Source: Pseudarthrobacter phenanthrenivorans Sphe3 (GTDB taxonomy: Bacteria; Actinomycetota; Actinomycetes; Actinomycetales; Micrococcaceae). From it: a stretch of 64,000 nucleotides of DNA. Within the stretch, counting starts at the first letter, position 1. Every line of letters starts with the position of its first letter. The position numbers and the translations under genes were made by a program. This document shows positions 1 to 9,126 of this stretch, piece after piece. The notes below the pieces were generated by a model. That model was not told where the DNA came from. It saw nothing but the letters and a program-made list of their open reading frames with translations, and did not search any database. The DNA lies in assembly GCF_000189535.1 (NCBI RefSeq), contig NC_015145.1, positions 1,488,001 through 1,552,000 on the forward strand, read 5' to 3'.

Positions 1-575
1 TTCATGCGGTCCCGGGGCACGAAAAGCCCGCAGAGCAGTATCTGCGGCACGACCACCACCGGCATGAACTGCACCGCCTGGAACTCGGTCCTGGCAAATG
101 CCGAACAGAACAGGCCCAGTGCCACGCCCAGGACTGCGTTGATCACAGCGATGAAGACCACGTAGCCGGGGGACCCCAGAATATCCAGGTCGAAGATCCA
201 GTACGCCACCGCTGTGGCCACCAGCGACTGCAGGGCGGCCATGATCGAGAACGCCAGGCCATAGCCGAACAGAAGGTCGGCCTTGTGCACCGGCGTCGTC
301 AGCAGCCGCTCCAGGGTTCCGGACGTGCGTTCACGCAGCATGGTGATGGACGTGACCAGGAACATCACCACGAAGGGAAAAATGGCCAGCATCATCAGGC
401 CCACGCGGTCGAACGTGCGGGGGACCCCCGGCGGCAGCGTCTCGTTCTCATAGAGGAAGTACACGGCCGTAAGGAGCAGTGCGGGTACCACCAGGATCAT
501 GGCGACGCTGCGGTGGTCGTGGCGCAACTGGTCCAGCACCCGGCGGGTGGTGGCGAGCATCATCCTGGGATCCAT
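1..575 (-). CDS. ABC-2 type transporter permease (3' end outside window)
   Basis: Membrane subunit of an ABC exporter, cut by the window edge after 191 codons. The start ATG overlaps the stop of the upstream ATPase (TGATG), so the two are translationally coupled. The visible protein has a hydrophobic segment at about residues 24-40, a second at about 62-78, then the ERTSGTLERLLTTP motif typical of ABC-2 permeases, and further segments at about 108-125, 138-158 and 168-182 ending in LLCGLFVPRDRM. This architecture belongs to the DrrB/YhgE-like ABC-2 family, whose members export drugs or lipids. The substrate cannot be read from the sequence. Confidence 0.9.
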   Translation of the reverse strand, partial: MDPRMMLATTRRVLDQLRHDHRSVAMILVVPALLLTAVYFLYENETLPPGVPRTFDRVGLMMLAIFPFVVMFLVTSITMLRERTSGTLERLLTTPVHKADLLFGYGLAFSIMAALQSLVATAVAYWIFDLDILGSPGYVVFIAVINAVLGVALGLFCSAFARTEFQAVQFMPVVVVPQILLCGLFVPRDRM

Positions 576-1396
576 CACTGCCCCCTCCGCATCCCGGCAG
601 CGCCGGGCAGCCCGGCGTCCTCAACAGCAGCCGGCCTTCCCCCATCAGCGGACTCCTCGATGATGTGCAGGAAAGCCTGCTCAAGGTCGCTGCTGTGTCC
701 GCGCCGGCTCAGTTCCTCCGGTGTCAGGTGCGCGAGCAGCCTTCCTCCCCGCAGCAGGAGCAGCTGGTCGCACCGGCTGGCTTCCTCCATCACGTGGCTG
801 GACACCAGGAGGGTTGTTCCGGCGTCAGCCATGGAGCGGAACCGGCTCCAGAGATCAGCGCGCAGCACCGGGTCCAGCCCCACTGTGGGTTCGTCCAGCA
901 CCAGCAGCCGGGGACGGGATACCAGCGCGCAGGCCAGGGAAGCGCGGCTGATCTCGCCGCCGGACAGGTCCGCGGCCTTCTGCCGCGCCTGGCGTTCAAG
1001 CCCGACGGCGGCGATCGCCTCCGCCGCGTCGGCTTTCCGCTTCCGGTGCATGGCCCCGAAGTATCGGACGTTCGCTTCCACGGTCAGGTCCGGATACAGG
1101 CTTGGCGACTGGGTCACATAGCCCACCCGGTGGCGGAGGGCGGCACTGCCGGCAGGAAGCCCAAGCACCTGGACCGTTCCGGAGGCAAGCCGCTGGACGC
1201 CGACAATAGCCCTCATCAGGGTGGTCTTTCCGCTGCCGGACGGTCCCAGCAGGCCCGTGATCCTGCCGGCCGGGAGGGCGAAGTCAAGGGCTCGAAGAAC
1301 GGGCACCTTGCCGCGCCGGACGTCCAGCCCGGAAGCAACAATGGCAGGTTCCGGCCCGTCCGCCGGGACCCTTGGTGCTGCTGTGGAATGGGACAT
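575..1396 (-). CDS. ABC transporter ATP-binding protein
   Basis: Nucleotide-binding subunit (273 aa) that powers the downstream ABC-2 permease at the inner face of the membrane. Walker A is GPSGSGKT (about residues 51-58), the signature is LSGGEISR, with Glu where Gln is usual, and Walker B is LLVLDEPTVGLDP followed by a switch His in VSSHVMEE. The ATG has a GGAGG Shine-Dalgarno just upstream. The DrrA-like pairing of one ATPase and one permease suggests an efflux system. The promoter overlaps a palindromic operator (1441-1460), so expression is probably repressor controlled, but no regulator gene is adjacent. Confidence 0.93.
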   Translation of the reverse strand: MSHSTAAPRVPADGPEPAIVASGLDVRRGKVPVLRALDFALPAGRITGLLGPSGSGKTTLMRAIVGVQRLASGTVQVLGLPAGSAALRHRVGYVTQSPSLYPDLTVEANVRYFGAMHRKRKADAAEAIAAVGLERQARQKAADLSGGEISRASLACALVSRPRLLVLDEPTVGLDPVLRADLWSRFRSMADAGTTLLVSSHVMEEASRCDQLLLLRGGRLLAHLTPEELSRRGHSSDLEQAFLHIIEESADGGRPAAVEDAGLPGAAGMRRGQ

Positions 1397-1440
1397 GACA
1401 GCCTCCGCCGGGGTTACGCGTGCCGCAGTCTTGCGGCCCT

Positions 1441-1490
1441 AATTCATCACCCGATGAATTAAAACTAGACCTCGCCGCTGGAGTGGTCAA
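1441..1490 (-). promoter_or_regulatory. ABC exporter promoter with palindromic operator
   Basis: On the minus strand, TTGACC (1490-1485) and TAGTTT (1467-1462) are separated by exactly 17 bp, a good sigma-70-type promoter. Immediately downstream, at the expected transcription start, lies the perfect inverted repeat AATTCATC-ACCC-GATGAATT (1441-1460; 8-bp arms, 4-bp spacer). The size and position fit a MarR- or TetR-type repressor site; the family is inferred. Confidence 0.7.
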
Positions 1491-1611
1491 CGGCAGGATT
1501 CGGGAAAATACTTGTCAACGTGCCCCGGATCACATAGGTTCGATCTAGCTGCGCTGGAGTGGCGTGGGCGGTCTCACCAGTCCTCACCAGTACTTAGGCG
1601 ATAACGGCGTT

Positions 1612-1680
1612 GAGCCACGCCCGGATACGATGACCAGCCTCGTTGGGGGGCCAGGGGCTTTGTATTCCCGGGCGTGGCTC
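1612..1680 (+). other. Long-range inverted repeat in the proS upstream region
   Basis: GAGCCACGCCCGG (1612-1624) pairs perfectly over 13 bp with CCGGGCGTGGCTC (1668-1680), enclosing 43 nt. It lies 110 bp upstream of proS within the 394-bp interval 1397-1790, which holds no credible gene. A TAGATT hexamer (1723-1728) downstream could be a proS -10. The repeat may be a structured leader, a terminator for upstream transcription, or a protein site. No T-box specifier or antiterminator pattern was recognised. Confidence 0.4.
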
Positions 1681-1790
1681 TACTGTGTCCGGCGGGAGTC
1701 CGGGCAGGGCCTCCCGTGCCGGTAGATTAGTACCCAGACGAAATCCCGGCCCTGCTGCTCCAGCACTTCCCCAGAAACGGATACCCACCC

Positions 1791-3602
1791 GTGGTTACAC
1801 GACTGTCCCAGCTGTTCCTGCGCACCCTGCGTGAAGATCCCGTCGATGCCGAGGTTGCCAGCCATCGGCTCCTGGTCCGTGCAGGCTACATCCGCCGCGC
1901 CGCCCCCGGCATCTACACCTGGCTGCCGCTGGGCCTCAGCGTCCTGCGGAAGGTCGAGGCCGTCATTCGCGAGGAGATGGCTGCCATTGGTGCCCAGGAA
2001 GTCCATTTCCCGGCGCTCCTTCCGCGCGAACCCTACGAGGCCACCAACCGGTGGACGGAGTACGGCGAGGGGCTGTTCCGGCTCCAGGACCGCAAGGGTG
2101 CCGACTACCTCCTGGCCCCCACGCACGAGGAAATGTTCACCCTGCTGGTCAAGGACCTGTACTCCTCCTATAAAGACCTGCCGCTGAGCCTCTACCAGAT
2201 CCAGAACAAGTACCGCGACGAGGCACGTCCCCGCGCGGGCCTGCTGCGCGGCCGCGAGTTCATCATGAAGGACTCCTACTCCTTCGACGTGGACGACGCC
2301 GGCCTGGACGCCAGTTACGCCGCCCACCGCGGCGCCTACTTGCGCATCTTCGAGCGGCTGGGCCTGGAAGTCATCCCGGTCACCGCCACGGCCGGGGCCA
2401 TGGGCGGGTCCAAGAGCGAGGAATTCCTGCACCCAACCGACATCGGCGAGGACACCTTCGTCCGCTCGGCGGGCGGCTACGCAGCGAACGTCGAAGCCGT
2501 CACCACCGTCGTCCCCGGCGAGATCGATTTCACCGGTGCCCCGGCCGCCGTCGTCCGCGACACCCCTGACACCCCCACCATCGATACCCTGGTCACCGCC
2601 TCCAACGCGCTGGCCCCGCGCACTGAGGCCGACGGCGGCGCATGGACTGCCGCCGACACGTTGAAGAACGTGGTGCTCGCCGTGACCCTGCCCACCGGCG
2701 ACCGCCAGCTGGTGGTCATCGGTGTCCCGGGCGACCGCGGTGTGGACCTGAAGCGCGTCGAGGCCAACATCGGCTCCTTCCTGCCGATCGCCGGTGAAAT
2801 CGGCCTCGAAGCCGCCAACGACGAAGACCTCAAGAAGCAGCCCCTCATCGTCAAGGGCTACCTCGGCCCGGGCATGTCCCTGGACGAATCGCTGCTGGGC
2901 GCCGAAAGCGCAACGAAGCTCTTGTACCTGGTGGACCCGCGCGTGGTCCGCGGGACGGCCTGGATCACGGGGGCCAACGAGGCCGGCAAGCATGTGTACG
3001 GGCTGGTGGCAGGCCGCGACTTTACCTGGGACGGAGTCATCGAGTGCACCGAGGTCCGCGAGGGCGATCCGGCGCCGGACGGCTCGGGTCCCCTGGAGAT
3101 CGCCCGTGGCATCGAGATGGGCCACATCTTCCAGCTGGGCCGCAAGTACGCCGAGGCCCTGGAGCTGAAGGTGCTGGACCAGAACGGCAAGCAGGTCACC
3201 GTCACGATGGGCTCCTACGGCGTGGGCGTCACCAGGGCTGTTGCAGCACTGGCAGAGTCGAACCACGACGCCAGGGGCCTGGTGTGGCCGCGCGCTGTTG
3301 CGCCGGCAGACGTCCACGTGGTGGCCGTGGGCAAGGGCGAAGAAATCTTTGCCACCGCCGAGCGGCTGGCAGCGGAACTTGAAGCAGCCGGCCTTGACGT
3401 CCTGCTGGATGACCGGCCCAAGGTGTCGCCTGGCGTCAAGTTTGGCGACGCCGAACTGGTGGGCGTTCCCACCATCCTGGCGGTGGGCCGCGGGCTGGTG
3501 GACGGCGTGGTGGAGATCAAGGACCGCCGCAGCGGCGAAGCCGAGAACGTGGCGGTGGACAAGGCTGTTGACTACGTAGTCAACGCCGTCCGCGCCAGCT
3601 GA
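1791..3602 (+). CDS. proS: Proline--tRNA ligase (bacterial type)
   Basis: Charges tRNA-Pro with proline in the cytoplasm (603 aa). The N-terminal class II catalytic core carries the motif 2 region [18 protein letters not shown] (about residues 143-160) and motif 3 SYGVGVTR near residue 470. Between them, at about 220-400, lies the INS editing domain that marks the bacterial-type enzyme and clears Ala-tRNA-Pro. The C-terminal anticodon-binding domain begins near [13 protein letters not shown]. The start is GTG 1791, directly before the conserved [13 protein letters not shown]; no strong Shine-Dalgarno is visible. The TauE/SafE gene follows 7 bp later, so the two may be cotranscribed. Confidence 0.97.
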   Translation: MVTRLSQLFLRTLREDPVDAEVASHRLLVRAGYIRRAAPGIYTWLPLGLSVLRKVEAVIREEMAAIGAQEVHFPALLPREPYEATNRWTEYGEGLFRLQDRKGADYLLAPTHEEMFTLLVKDLYSSYKDLPLSLYQIQNKYRDEARPRAGLLRGREFIMKDSYSFDVDDAGLDASYAAHRGAYLRIFERLGLEVIPVTATAGAMGGSKSEEFLHPTDIGEDTFVRSAGGYAANVEAVTTVVPGEIDFTGAPAAVVRDTPDTPTIDTLVTASNALAPRTEADGGAWTAADTLKNVVLAVTLPTGDRQLVVIGVPGDRGVDLKRVEANIGSFLPIAGEIGLEAANDEDLKKQPLIVKGYLGPGMSLDESLLGAESATKLLYLVDPRVVRGTAWITGANEAGKHVYGLVAGRDFTWDGVIECTEVREGDPAPDGSGPLEIARGIEMGHIFQLGRKYAEALELKVLDQNGKQVTVTMGSYGVGVTRAVAALAESNHDARGLVWPRAVAPADVHVVAVGKGEEIFATAERLAAELEAAGLDVLLDDRPKVSPGVKFGDAELVGVPTILAVGRGLVDGVVEIKDRRSGEAENVAVDKAVDYVVNAVRAS

Positions 3603-3609
3603 GGCGCCG

Positions 3610-4404
3610 GTGGAGTCCGGACTCGAATCGCTCGGGCTGGCCACTCTCCTGTTGATCGTGCTGGCCGGCTTCGCAGCCGGCTGGGTGGACGCAGTAGTGG
3701 GCGGGGGCGGGCTGATCCAGCTCCCCGCCCTGTTGCTCGTCCCCGGCATCACCCCGGTCCAGGCGTTGGCCACCAACAAGATGGGCTCGATTTTCGGCAC
3801 CGCCACGAGCGCTGCCACGTACTACCGGCGCGTGGGGCCCGATCTTCGGACGGCGCTGCCCATGGCCGTCATCGCCTTGGCGGGCAGCTTCGGCGGCGCC
3901 GTCCTGGCGGCCTCGCTGCCGGCGAGCGTGTTCAAGCCCATCATCGTCACGGCACTGGTCGCCGTCGCGCTTTTCACGGCGCTGAAACCGGACGTCGGCG
4001 GCATCACCGTGTTGCGCCACGACGGACACAAGCACTATGTGGTGGCCTGCCTGATCGGCGCCGTCATTGGCTTTTATGACGGCCTCATCGGGCCGGGCAC
4101 CGGCTCCTTCCTGGTGATTGCCCTGGTCTCGGCCATGGGCTATGCCTTCCTGGAAGCCAGCGCCAAAGCGAAGATCGTGAACATGGCCACCAATGCGGGC
4201 GCACTGCTGTTCTTCCTGCCGCACGGGTCGCTCCTGTGGGGACTGGGCCTGCTCCTGGGTGCAGCCAACATGGCCGGCGGCTACCTGGGGGCGCGGACGG
4301 CCGTGAAGCAGGGAAGCCGCTTCGTCCGGGTGGTCTTCCTGCTGGTGGTGTCCGCCCTCATCATGAAGCTGGGCTACGACGTGTGGCAGGAAAACTTCGC
4401 CTGA
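3610..4404 (+). CDS. TauE/SafE family sulfite exporter-like membrane protein
   Basis: Integral membrane protein of 264 aa with about eight hydrophobic segments and the TauE/SafE (DUF81) signature early in the sequence: GWVDAVVGGGGLIQLPAL (about residues 24-41), followed by the NKMGSIFGT element. A second half-repeat starts near residue 140 (GFYDGLIGPGTGSF). The family transports sulfite, sulfoacetate or related organic anions; the specific substrate is not predictable here. GTG 3610 lies 7 bp after proS, suggesting a shared transcript, although no functional link to proS is evident. Confidence 0.9.
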   Translation: MESGLESLGLATLLLIVLAGFAAGWVDAVVGGGGLIQLPALLLVPGITPVQALATNKMGSIFGTATSAATYYRRVGPDLRTALPMAVIALAGSFGGAVLAASLPASVFKPIIVTALVAVALFTALKPDVGGITVLRHDGHKHYVVACLIGAVIGFYDGLIGPGTGSFLVIALVSAMGYAFLEASAKAKIVNMATNAGALLFFLPHGSLLWGLGLLLGAANMAGGYLGARTAVKQGSRFVRVVFLLVVSALIMKLGYDVWQENFA

Positions 4405-4459
4405 CGGTACGCAACTGTCCGGCCTCGTCGCTGCCTGAAGTGAGGCGTAGCATGCAGTT

Positions 4460-5851
4460 ATGTCACACGGCGACGACCAGTACGGCCCCGCTTTGGCAGC
4501 GGCAGCCCGCCACTCGGCAGCTTGGCTAAACAGCCTTTCCACCCGGCGGGTGGGTCCCGCGGTGCCTGCCCATGACCTCACCGGAATCTTCGGCGGACCC
4601 TTGCCGCAGGACGGAATGCCGGCCGAGGAGGTGGTGGATTTCCTGGCCCGGGCGGCAGAACCGGGCCTGATGGCGATGCCCTCCGGCCGGTTCTTTGGCT
4701 GGGTCATCGGAGGGACGCTGCCCGCTGCCCTTGCCTCGGACTGGCTGGTGAGCTCCTGGGACCAGAATTCCGGGCTGCGCTACGCCACGCCAGCCATGGC
4801 CGCCATCGAGGAATGCGCCGGCAACTGGCTCCTTGAGCTGCTGGGACTCCCGCCGGGTTCCGATGTGGGCTTTGTCACCGGCGCCACCATGGCGAACTTC
4901 ACGGGAATGGCTGCAGCGAGGTGGCGCCTCCTGGCTGACGCCGGCTGGGACCTGGACCGGGATGGTCTCTTCGGGGCGCCGCGCATCCGCTGCTTCGTGG
5001 GGAAGGAACGGCACGACACCGTGGACCTTGGGCTGCGCTATCTCGGCCTGGGGCAGCCCACAGTGGTTGACGCCGACGGCCAGGGGCGCCTGGTCCCGGA
5101 AGCCCTGGAGGCAGCCCTGGCAGACGGATCCGGACCTGCGCTGGTCTGCCTGCAGGCCGGAAACCTGCATTCCGGCGCGTTCGATCCGTTTCCCGAGGCC
5201 ATCCGGATCGCCCGACAACACGGAGCGTGGGTGCATGTGGATGGCGCCTTTGGGCTGTGGGCGGCAGCAGCCCCCGAGCTGCGCCGCCTGACCCGGGGAT
5301 ATGAGGACGCCGACTCCTGGGGCACTGACGCCCACAAGACCCTCAACGTGCCTTACGACTGCGGCATCGCCATTGTCCGGGACGCTTCCGCCCTCCGCTC
5401 AGCCATGGGCCTGCATACCAGCTACCTCATCCAGGATGCCGAAGGCCCGGGCGACCCGTTCGAGAAAGTCCCGGAGCTGTCCCGCCGTGCACGCGGCGTG
5501 CCCGTGTGGGCCGCCTTGAAGAGCCTGGGCCGGGAGGGAGTGGCCGCGCAAGTCAGGGGAATGGCCGCTGCCGCCTCGGACATCGCCGCCGGACTGGCCG
5601 GGCTGGACGGAGTGGAGGTGCTGAACGACGTCGGCTACGCCCAGGTGTCCGTTGCCTTCGGCGACGACGCCACAACCCGCGCAGTGACAGCAAGGATCAT
5701 CGGGGACGGCAAGGTATGGATGTCCGGTTCACGCTGGCGGGACCGGGACATCCTGAGGGTGTCCGTCAGCAACTGGCAGACTGCGGGGGAGGACGTCCGG
5801 ACGGCAGTGGACGCCGTGGCCAGCGCCCTCACAGCTGTACGGGCAGGTTAA
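4460..5851 (+). CDS. PLP-dependent decarboxylase / aspartate aminotransferase-fold protein
   Basis: Group II pyridoxal-phosphate decarboxylase family protein (463 aa). A substrate/PLP region appears as GFVTGATMANF (about residues 134-144). The active-site lysine lies in the SWGTDAHKTLNVPYDCG block (about 287-303), and the aspartate holding the PLP ring lies in WVHVDGAFGLW. Family members decarboxylate aromatic or acidic amino acids or act as cysteine sulfinate or diaminobutyrate decarboxylases; the substrate is not assigned here. A TAGCAT hexamer ends 6 nt before ATG 4460, predicting a leaderless transcript and supporting this start. Its stop lies 1 bp from that of the convergent phosphotransferase gene. 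Confidence 0.85.
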   Translation: MSHGDDQYGPALAAAARHSAAWLNSLSTRRVGPAVPAHDLTGIFGGPLPQDGMPAEEVVDFLARAAEPGLMAMPSGRFFGWVIGGTLPAALASDWLVSSWDQNSGLRYATPAMAAIEECAGNWLLELLGLPPGSDVGFVTGATMANFTGMAAARWRLLADAGWDLDRDGLFGAPRIRCFVGKERHDTVDLGLRYLGLGQPTVVDADGQGRLVPEALEAALADGSGPALVCLQAGNLHSGAFDPFPEAIRIARQHGAWVHVDGAFGLWAAAAPELRRLTRGYEDADSWGTDAHKTLNVPYDCGIAIVRDASALRSAMGLHTSYLIQDAEGPGDPFEKVPELSRRARGVPVWAALKSLGREGVAAQVRGMAAAASDIAAGLAGLDGVEVLNDVGYAQVSVAFGDDATTRAVTARIIGDGKVWMSGSRWRDRDILRVSVSNWQTAGEDVRTAVDAVASALTAVRAG

Positions 5852-5852
5852 C

Positions 5853-6893
5853 TCACCCTTCGAGGGCGGCCTGGCCGGGTTCCGGCAACGCATGCGCCGG
5901 GGGCAATCCATCCAGGGTGCGGCCGGCCAGGGTACTTGCCACCCAGAGGGAACGTGCCAGGTCGCCCCGGTGGCCCGGCTTTCCCGCGTACGCCAAGGCG
6001 TTTGCCACTTCCCGCACCACGGCCCACTGCCGGGCCGCCTCGGGATCGAGCCCGGCCGCCGAACTGAATTCCGCGCAGCGTTGCCGCAGCCCGGACTCGG
6101 GATGGTTCAGGGGCAGGTCCTGCAGGCGGTTCCACAACAGCGGGGCTACGGCGAATTCCGCTTCGCCGATCATGGGCTGTGGATCGATGGCGGCATACCC
6201 TGCAGGGGACGTGGCTTCGCCGGCGGGTGCATCCGGCCGGGCCAGGATGTTGAGGAAGTGCAGGTCCGTGTGCACCAGGACGTCCCGGGCAGAGCGCCGT
6301 CCCACCGCCCCGCGGGTCTGGCAGACTTCGAGCGCCGCTTCCAGCAGCCACCGGGGAAAAGGGCGGCCAAGCTGTTCCCAGTCCGCGGGAAGGTCATCGC
6401 TCCACTGCTCCGCGCGGGCGGCAACGTGCTCGAATTCCCGCCACTGGCGGCGGTCATCAGGCACCAGTCCCAATTGCGGGACCAGCCCTCCCCACACCAC
6501 TACGGCGTCAGCCATGGGGACGCCGGAGAGCGGGCGCCCGGCGTCGAGCCTTTCCAGGAGCATGGAACAGGTGTCCGGATCCGAATCAAGCAAGGCGACG
6601 GCGCCCCGACCCTGCCACAGTGCCAGCGCATGGTGCTCACGCCTCGCCTCATCGTGCGGAAAGGCAATTTTCAGGACGGCGGGGGAGCCGTACTCCCGGC
6701 ACACCGGCAGGACGATCGCCCCATGGCCGTTCCATGGCAGGGATCCGGGAGGGAGGTCGGAAACAAGGCGCCACTTCTCCAGGAGACTGCCGGCGATGCC
6801 GGGCAGGGATGCCAGCCAGTCGCGGCCTTCACGGCTGCGTCCATAGCGTGCAGCCAGGTCCGGCGGGATGGGGAGTGCTGCTGGCTGGTTCAT
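5853..6893 (-). CDS. Aminoglycoside phosphotransferase (APH(6)/streptomycin 6-kinase-like)
   Basis: Predicted kinase-fold small-molecule phosphotransferase of 346 aa. The APH catalytic loop reads LVHTDLHFLNIL (the usual HGDLHxxN with Thr for Gly), and the metal-binding segment is AIDPQPMIGEAEFAVAP, the arrangement of the streptomycin 6-kinase group. A nucleotide-binding Lys lies in VLKIAFPHDE. ATG 6893 is chosen because the similarity begins here and TACGCT ends 8 nt upstream; the frame stays open further upstream, but that part resembles no domain. It may give intrinsic aminoglycoside tolerance or act on a cellular metabolite; the substrate is unproven. Confidence 0.82.
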   Translation of the reverse strand: MNQPAALPIPPDLAARYGRSREGRDWLASLPGIAGSLLEKWRLVSDLPPGSLPWNGHGAIVLPVCREYGSPAVLKIAFPHDEARREHHALALWQGRGAVALLDSDPDTCSMLLERLDAGRPLSGVPMADAVVVWGGLVPQLGLVPDDRRQWREFEHVAARAEQWSDDLPADWEQLGRPFPRWLLEAALEVCQTRGAVGRRSARDVLVHTDLHFLNILARPDAPAGEATSPAGYAAIDPQPMIGEAEFAVAPLLWNRLQDLPLNHPESGLRQRCAEFSSAAGLDPEAARQWAVVREVANALAYAGKPGHRGDLARSLWVASTLAGRTLDGLPPAHALPEPGQAALEG

Positions 6894-6979
6894 CAGTCCC
6901 AAGCGTACGTGCAAGGGACGGCCGGCCTGCGGGGGCGCCGCAGTTTCCGTCGCAGTCACCCCGCCATTTCGGCGCAGCC

Positions 6980-7747
6980 TTAGACCACTCCCGTGGCCCC
7001 GAGCAGGGTGCCGATGCTGAACGTTGCGGCCAAAGCCAGGGCACCGCCCACCACCACGCGCAGCGCGGCCCTGGTCTTTGATCCGCCCCCGATCCATGCC
7101 CCCAGGCCGCCCGTCAGTGCCAGTGCCACCAGGACCATGGCGAAGGTGACCGGAACCCGGATCTCCGGGGGTGGGAGCAGGATCGCCAGCATGGGGAGGA
7201 TGGCCCCGATGATGAACGCCACGGCGGATGCGAAGGCGGCATGCCAGGGGCTGACGATGTCTGTCTCGTCGATATTGAGTTCAGCGGAGAGGTGCGCGGC
7301 CAGGGCATCGTGGGCAGTAAGTTCCTCAGCCACCTTCCCGGCCGTTTCCGGGGTGAGGCCCTTGGCGAGGTAGATGGCAGTCAGTTCGGCCAGTTCCTCC
7401 TCAGGTTCCTCGGCCAGTTCCCGGCGTTCCTTTTCGATCAGCGCGCGCTGGCTGTCGCTTTGGCTGCTCACGGAGACGTACTCACCCAGTGCCATGGACA
7501 CGGCACCGCCCACCAGGCCGGCGGCCCCTGCAGCAAGGATGGGGCCGGATTCGGCCGTGGCGCCGGCAACGCCCACCACGATGGCGGCGACGGAGACGAT
7601 CCCGTCATTGGCGCCGAGGACACCCGCGCGCAGCCAGTTCAGCCGCTGCGCGATGTCGTTGCCATGCGGCTCGGTTTCCAGGTGGCGCTGGAGCCCGCGG
7701 CCCTGCGGATCGGCTCCGGACGGCTGCGGCGGTTCAAATGCATCCAT
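6980..7747 (-). CDS. VIT1/CCC1 family iron/manganese transporter-like protein
   Basis: Membrane protein of 255 aa of the VIT family, which moves Fe2+ or Mn2+ out of the cytoplasm in plants and yeast. The first helix region contains LRAGVLGANDGIVSVAAIVV (about residues 40-59), then a second helix with AGAVSMALGEYVSVSSQ-like residues, a charged cytosolic stretch rich in Glu (about 103-160), and three C-terminal helices ending in FSIGTLLGATGVV. The Glu-rich region corresponds to the family's metal-binding domain. It lies between the phosphotransferase and DUF4439 genes on the same strand, with gaps of 86 and 15 bp. Confidence 0.93.
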   Translation of the reverse strand: MDAFEPPQPSGADPQGRGLQRHLETEPHGNDIAQRLNWLRAGVLGANDGIVSVAAIVVGVAGATAESGPILAAGAAGLVGGAVSMALGEYVSVSSQSDSQRALIEKERRELAEEPEEELAELTAIYLAKGLTPETAGKVAEELTAHDALAAHLSAELNIDETDIVSPWHAAFASAVAFIIGAILPMLAILLPPPEIRVPVTFAMVLVALALTGGLGAWIGGGSKTRAALRVVVGGALALAATFSIGTLLGATGVV

Positions 7748-7762
7748 GCCTTCAGCAAACCA

Positions 7763-9043
7763 TCAGAAGCCTCCGGGGGCCACCTTAGGGGCAGGGGAGG
7801 CGGTGGGAGCGGCGGAAAGGCCAGGCAGCTGCTCCGGGTCCAGGGCGATGCCGGGAACCGGGCCCGGGTCGCCTCCCCACTGCACTGCGCGGCGGGCAGT
7901 GGACTGGAGGGCAGCGATGGCCCACTTCCGGACGTCGCTATCAGCGTGCGCCACAAGATCCCCGTACACCGGCAAGGCCGCAAGCTCCAGGGCCGCCAGC
8001 CCGGCGGCCGGCGCCGCAAGGAAACCGGGATCAAGGACGTATCCCGGCTGTTGGGTGGCCGGTTCAAGGCATGCCGCACGGGCATGCGCCGCCGCTTCGG
8101 AGGCAAGCTCCTGGTGCTGTTCAAGGAAGCCTTGCGCGATCAGGGTCTGGTCGGGGGCAAGCCGTGGAAGGGCTGCCTGGTAGGCGTAGACGCCCTGATG
8201 CTCCGCCGCCCCTGCCGCGGACAGCGCCGCCCCGAGGGCTGATGCCTGCAGTGCTGGTAGCGCCGGCCTGGCGGACGCTGGGGCGTCCCCGTCAGTAGCC
8301 GGAGCCGCAGCCGGAGCGGGGCTTCCCGTTGCCGGAAGTCCTGTCGGCACAGGGTGGGGCGAGGGGCAGTCGGAGGGGGTGGGGCCGGGCGTGGAGGCAG
8401 GGGAGCCGACGGCGGTGCTGCCGCCGGGTGCCGCCGCGGCAGCATGGGGGAGTGTCTCCAGGGCAACGCCGCTGGCCGCTGCGAGTTTCCCGGCGGCGAG
8501 CAGCTGCGCAGTGCCCGCCCCCGCCAGAAGCCGTGCCATGCCGCCGTCGGCTGTTTCCGCGTCCCTGAGCCGCTGCAGGCCGCTGGTCGAGAGGGCGGCA
8601 GCGAGGTCCGCGGGGGTGGCCGCCGTGGTTGGTTCAGGTGCGGGCGCGGTTCCTTCAGAGGCCGCGGACGGGGAGGACAGGGAAGAGGCCGGCGCCGTCG
8701 CAGCGTCCGGCAGGGAGGATTCCGACGGCGAAACGAGGGCACGTGCCTGCAGGGTCAGCAAAGTCACAGTCGCGTCCGCGGCGGGGCTTGCGGCCGTGTC
8801 CGCCCCGGCTGCCTCGGCGGTCTGCCGGGCCGCTGCAAGCAGGTCCAGCGAGTCCGCCAGGGCAGCCCGCCGTGCCTGCTCTGAAAAGGGCGGATCCGCG
8901 GGGGCAGGAGGCTCGGCAGGGATCAGGGTGAAGCCGAGGCTGAGGACCAGGAAGAGTGTGAAGGAGATAACGGCGTACCGGAAATAGCGCAGGATGGGGC
9001 GGTTTTCCCGATTGTCGTCTTTCACAACAGACCATGGTGTCAC
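7763..9043 (-). CDS. Membrane-anchored DUF4439 (ferritin-like) protein
   Basis: A 426-aa protein with one N-terminal transmembrane segment (about residues 25-42) and an Ala/Pro/Ser-rich extracytoplasmic linker to about residue 250. The C-terminal DUF4439 domain (about 265-390) includes HQGVYAYQAALPRLAPDQ and FLEQHQELASEAAAHA, typical of this ferritin-like fold. DUF4439 genes sit divergently beside rimP in many actinobacteria, as here; no function is established. The start is GTG 9043; GTG 9025 is an in-frame alternative just before the KDDNRENRP segment. The linker is low-complexity and shows no catalytic motif. Confidence 0.75.
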   Translation of the reverse strand: MTPWSVVKDDNRENRPILRYFRYAVISFTLFLVLSLGFTLIPAEPPAPADPPFSEQARRAALADSLDLLAAARQTAEAAGADTAASPAADATVTLLTLQARALVSPSESSLPDAATAPASSLSSPSAASEGTAPAPEPTTAATPADLAAALSTSGLQRLRDAETADGGMARLLAGAGTAQLLAAGKLAAASGVALETLPHAAAAAPGGSTAVGSPASTPGPTPSDCPSPHPVPTGLPATGSPAPAAAPATDGDAPASARPALPALQASALGAALSAAGAAEHQGVYAYQAALPRLAPDQTLIAQGFLEQHQELASEAAAHARAACLEPATQQPGYVLDPGFLAAPAAGLAALELAALPVYGDLVAHADSDVRKWAIAALQSTARRAVQWGGDPGPVPGIALDPEQLPGLSAAPTASPAPKVAPGGF

Positions 9044-9126
9044 GCCTGCGGGGATTCACCGTCCCACCGGACGGCTAAAATAGCTACGCTAGTAAACACC
9101 ACATCATCTATAGGGAGGCGGCCGGC

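Noticed and set aside
1500..1790. T-box riboswitch for proS
   Set aside because: No specifier loop, AG bulge or T-box sequence could be traced; only one long inverted repeat is present.
1680..3818. Open frame of 712 codons antisense to proS
   Set aside because: It mirrors the codon structure of proS on the other strand; His/Gln/Gly-rich with no domain. High-GC genes routinely leave such antisense frames open.
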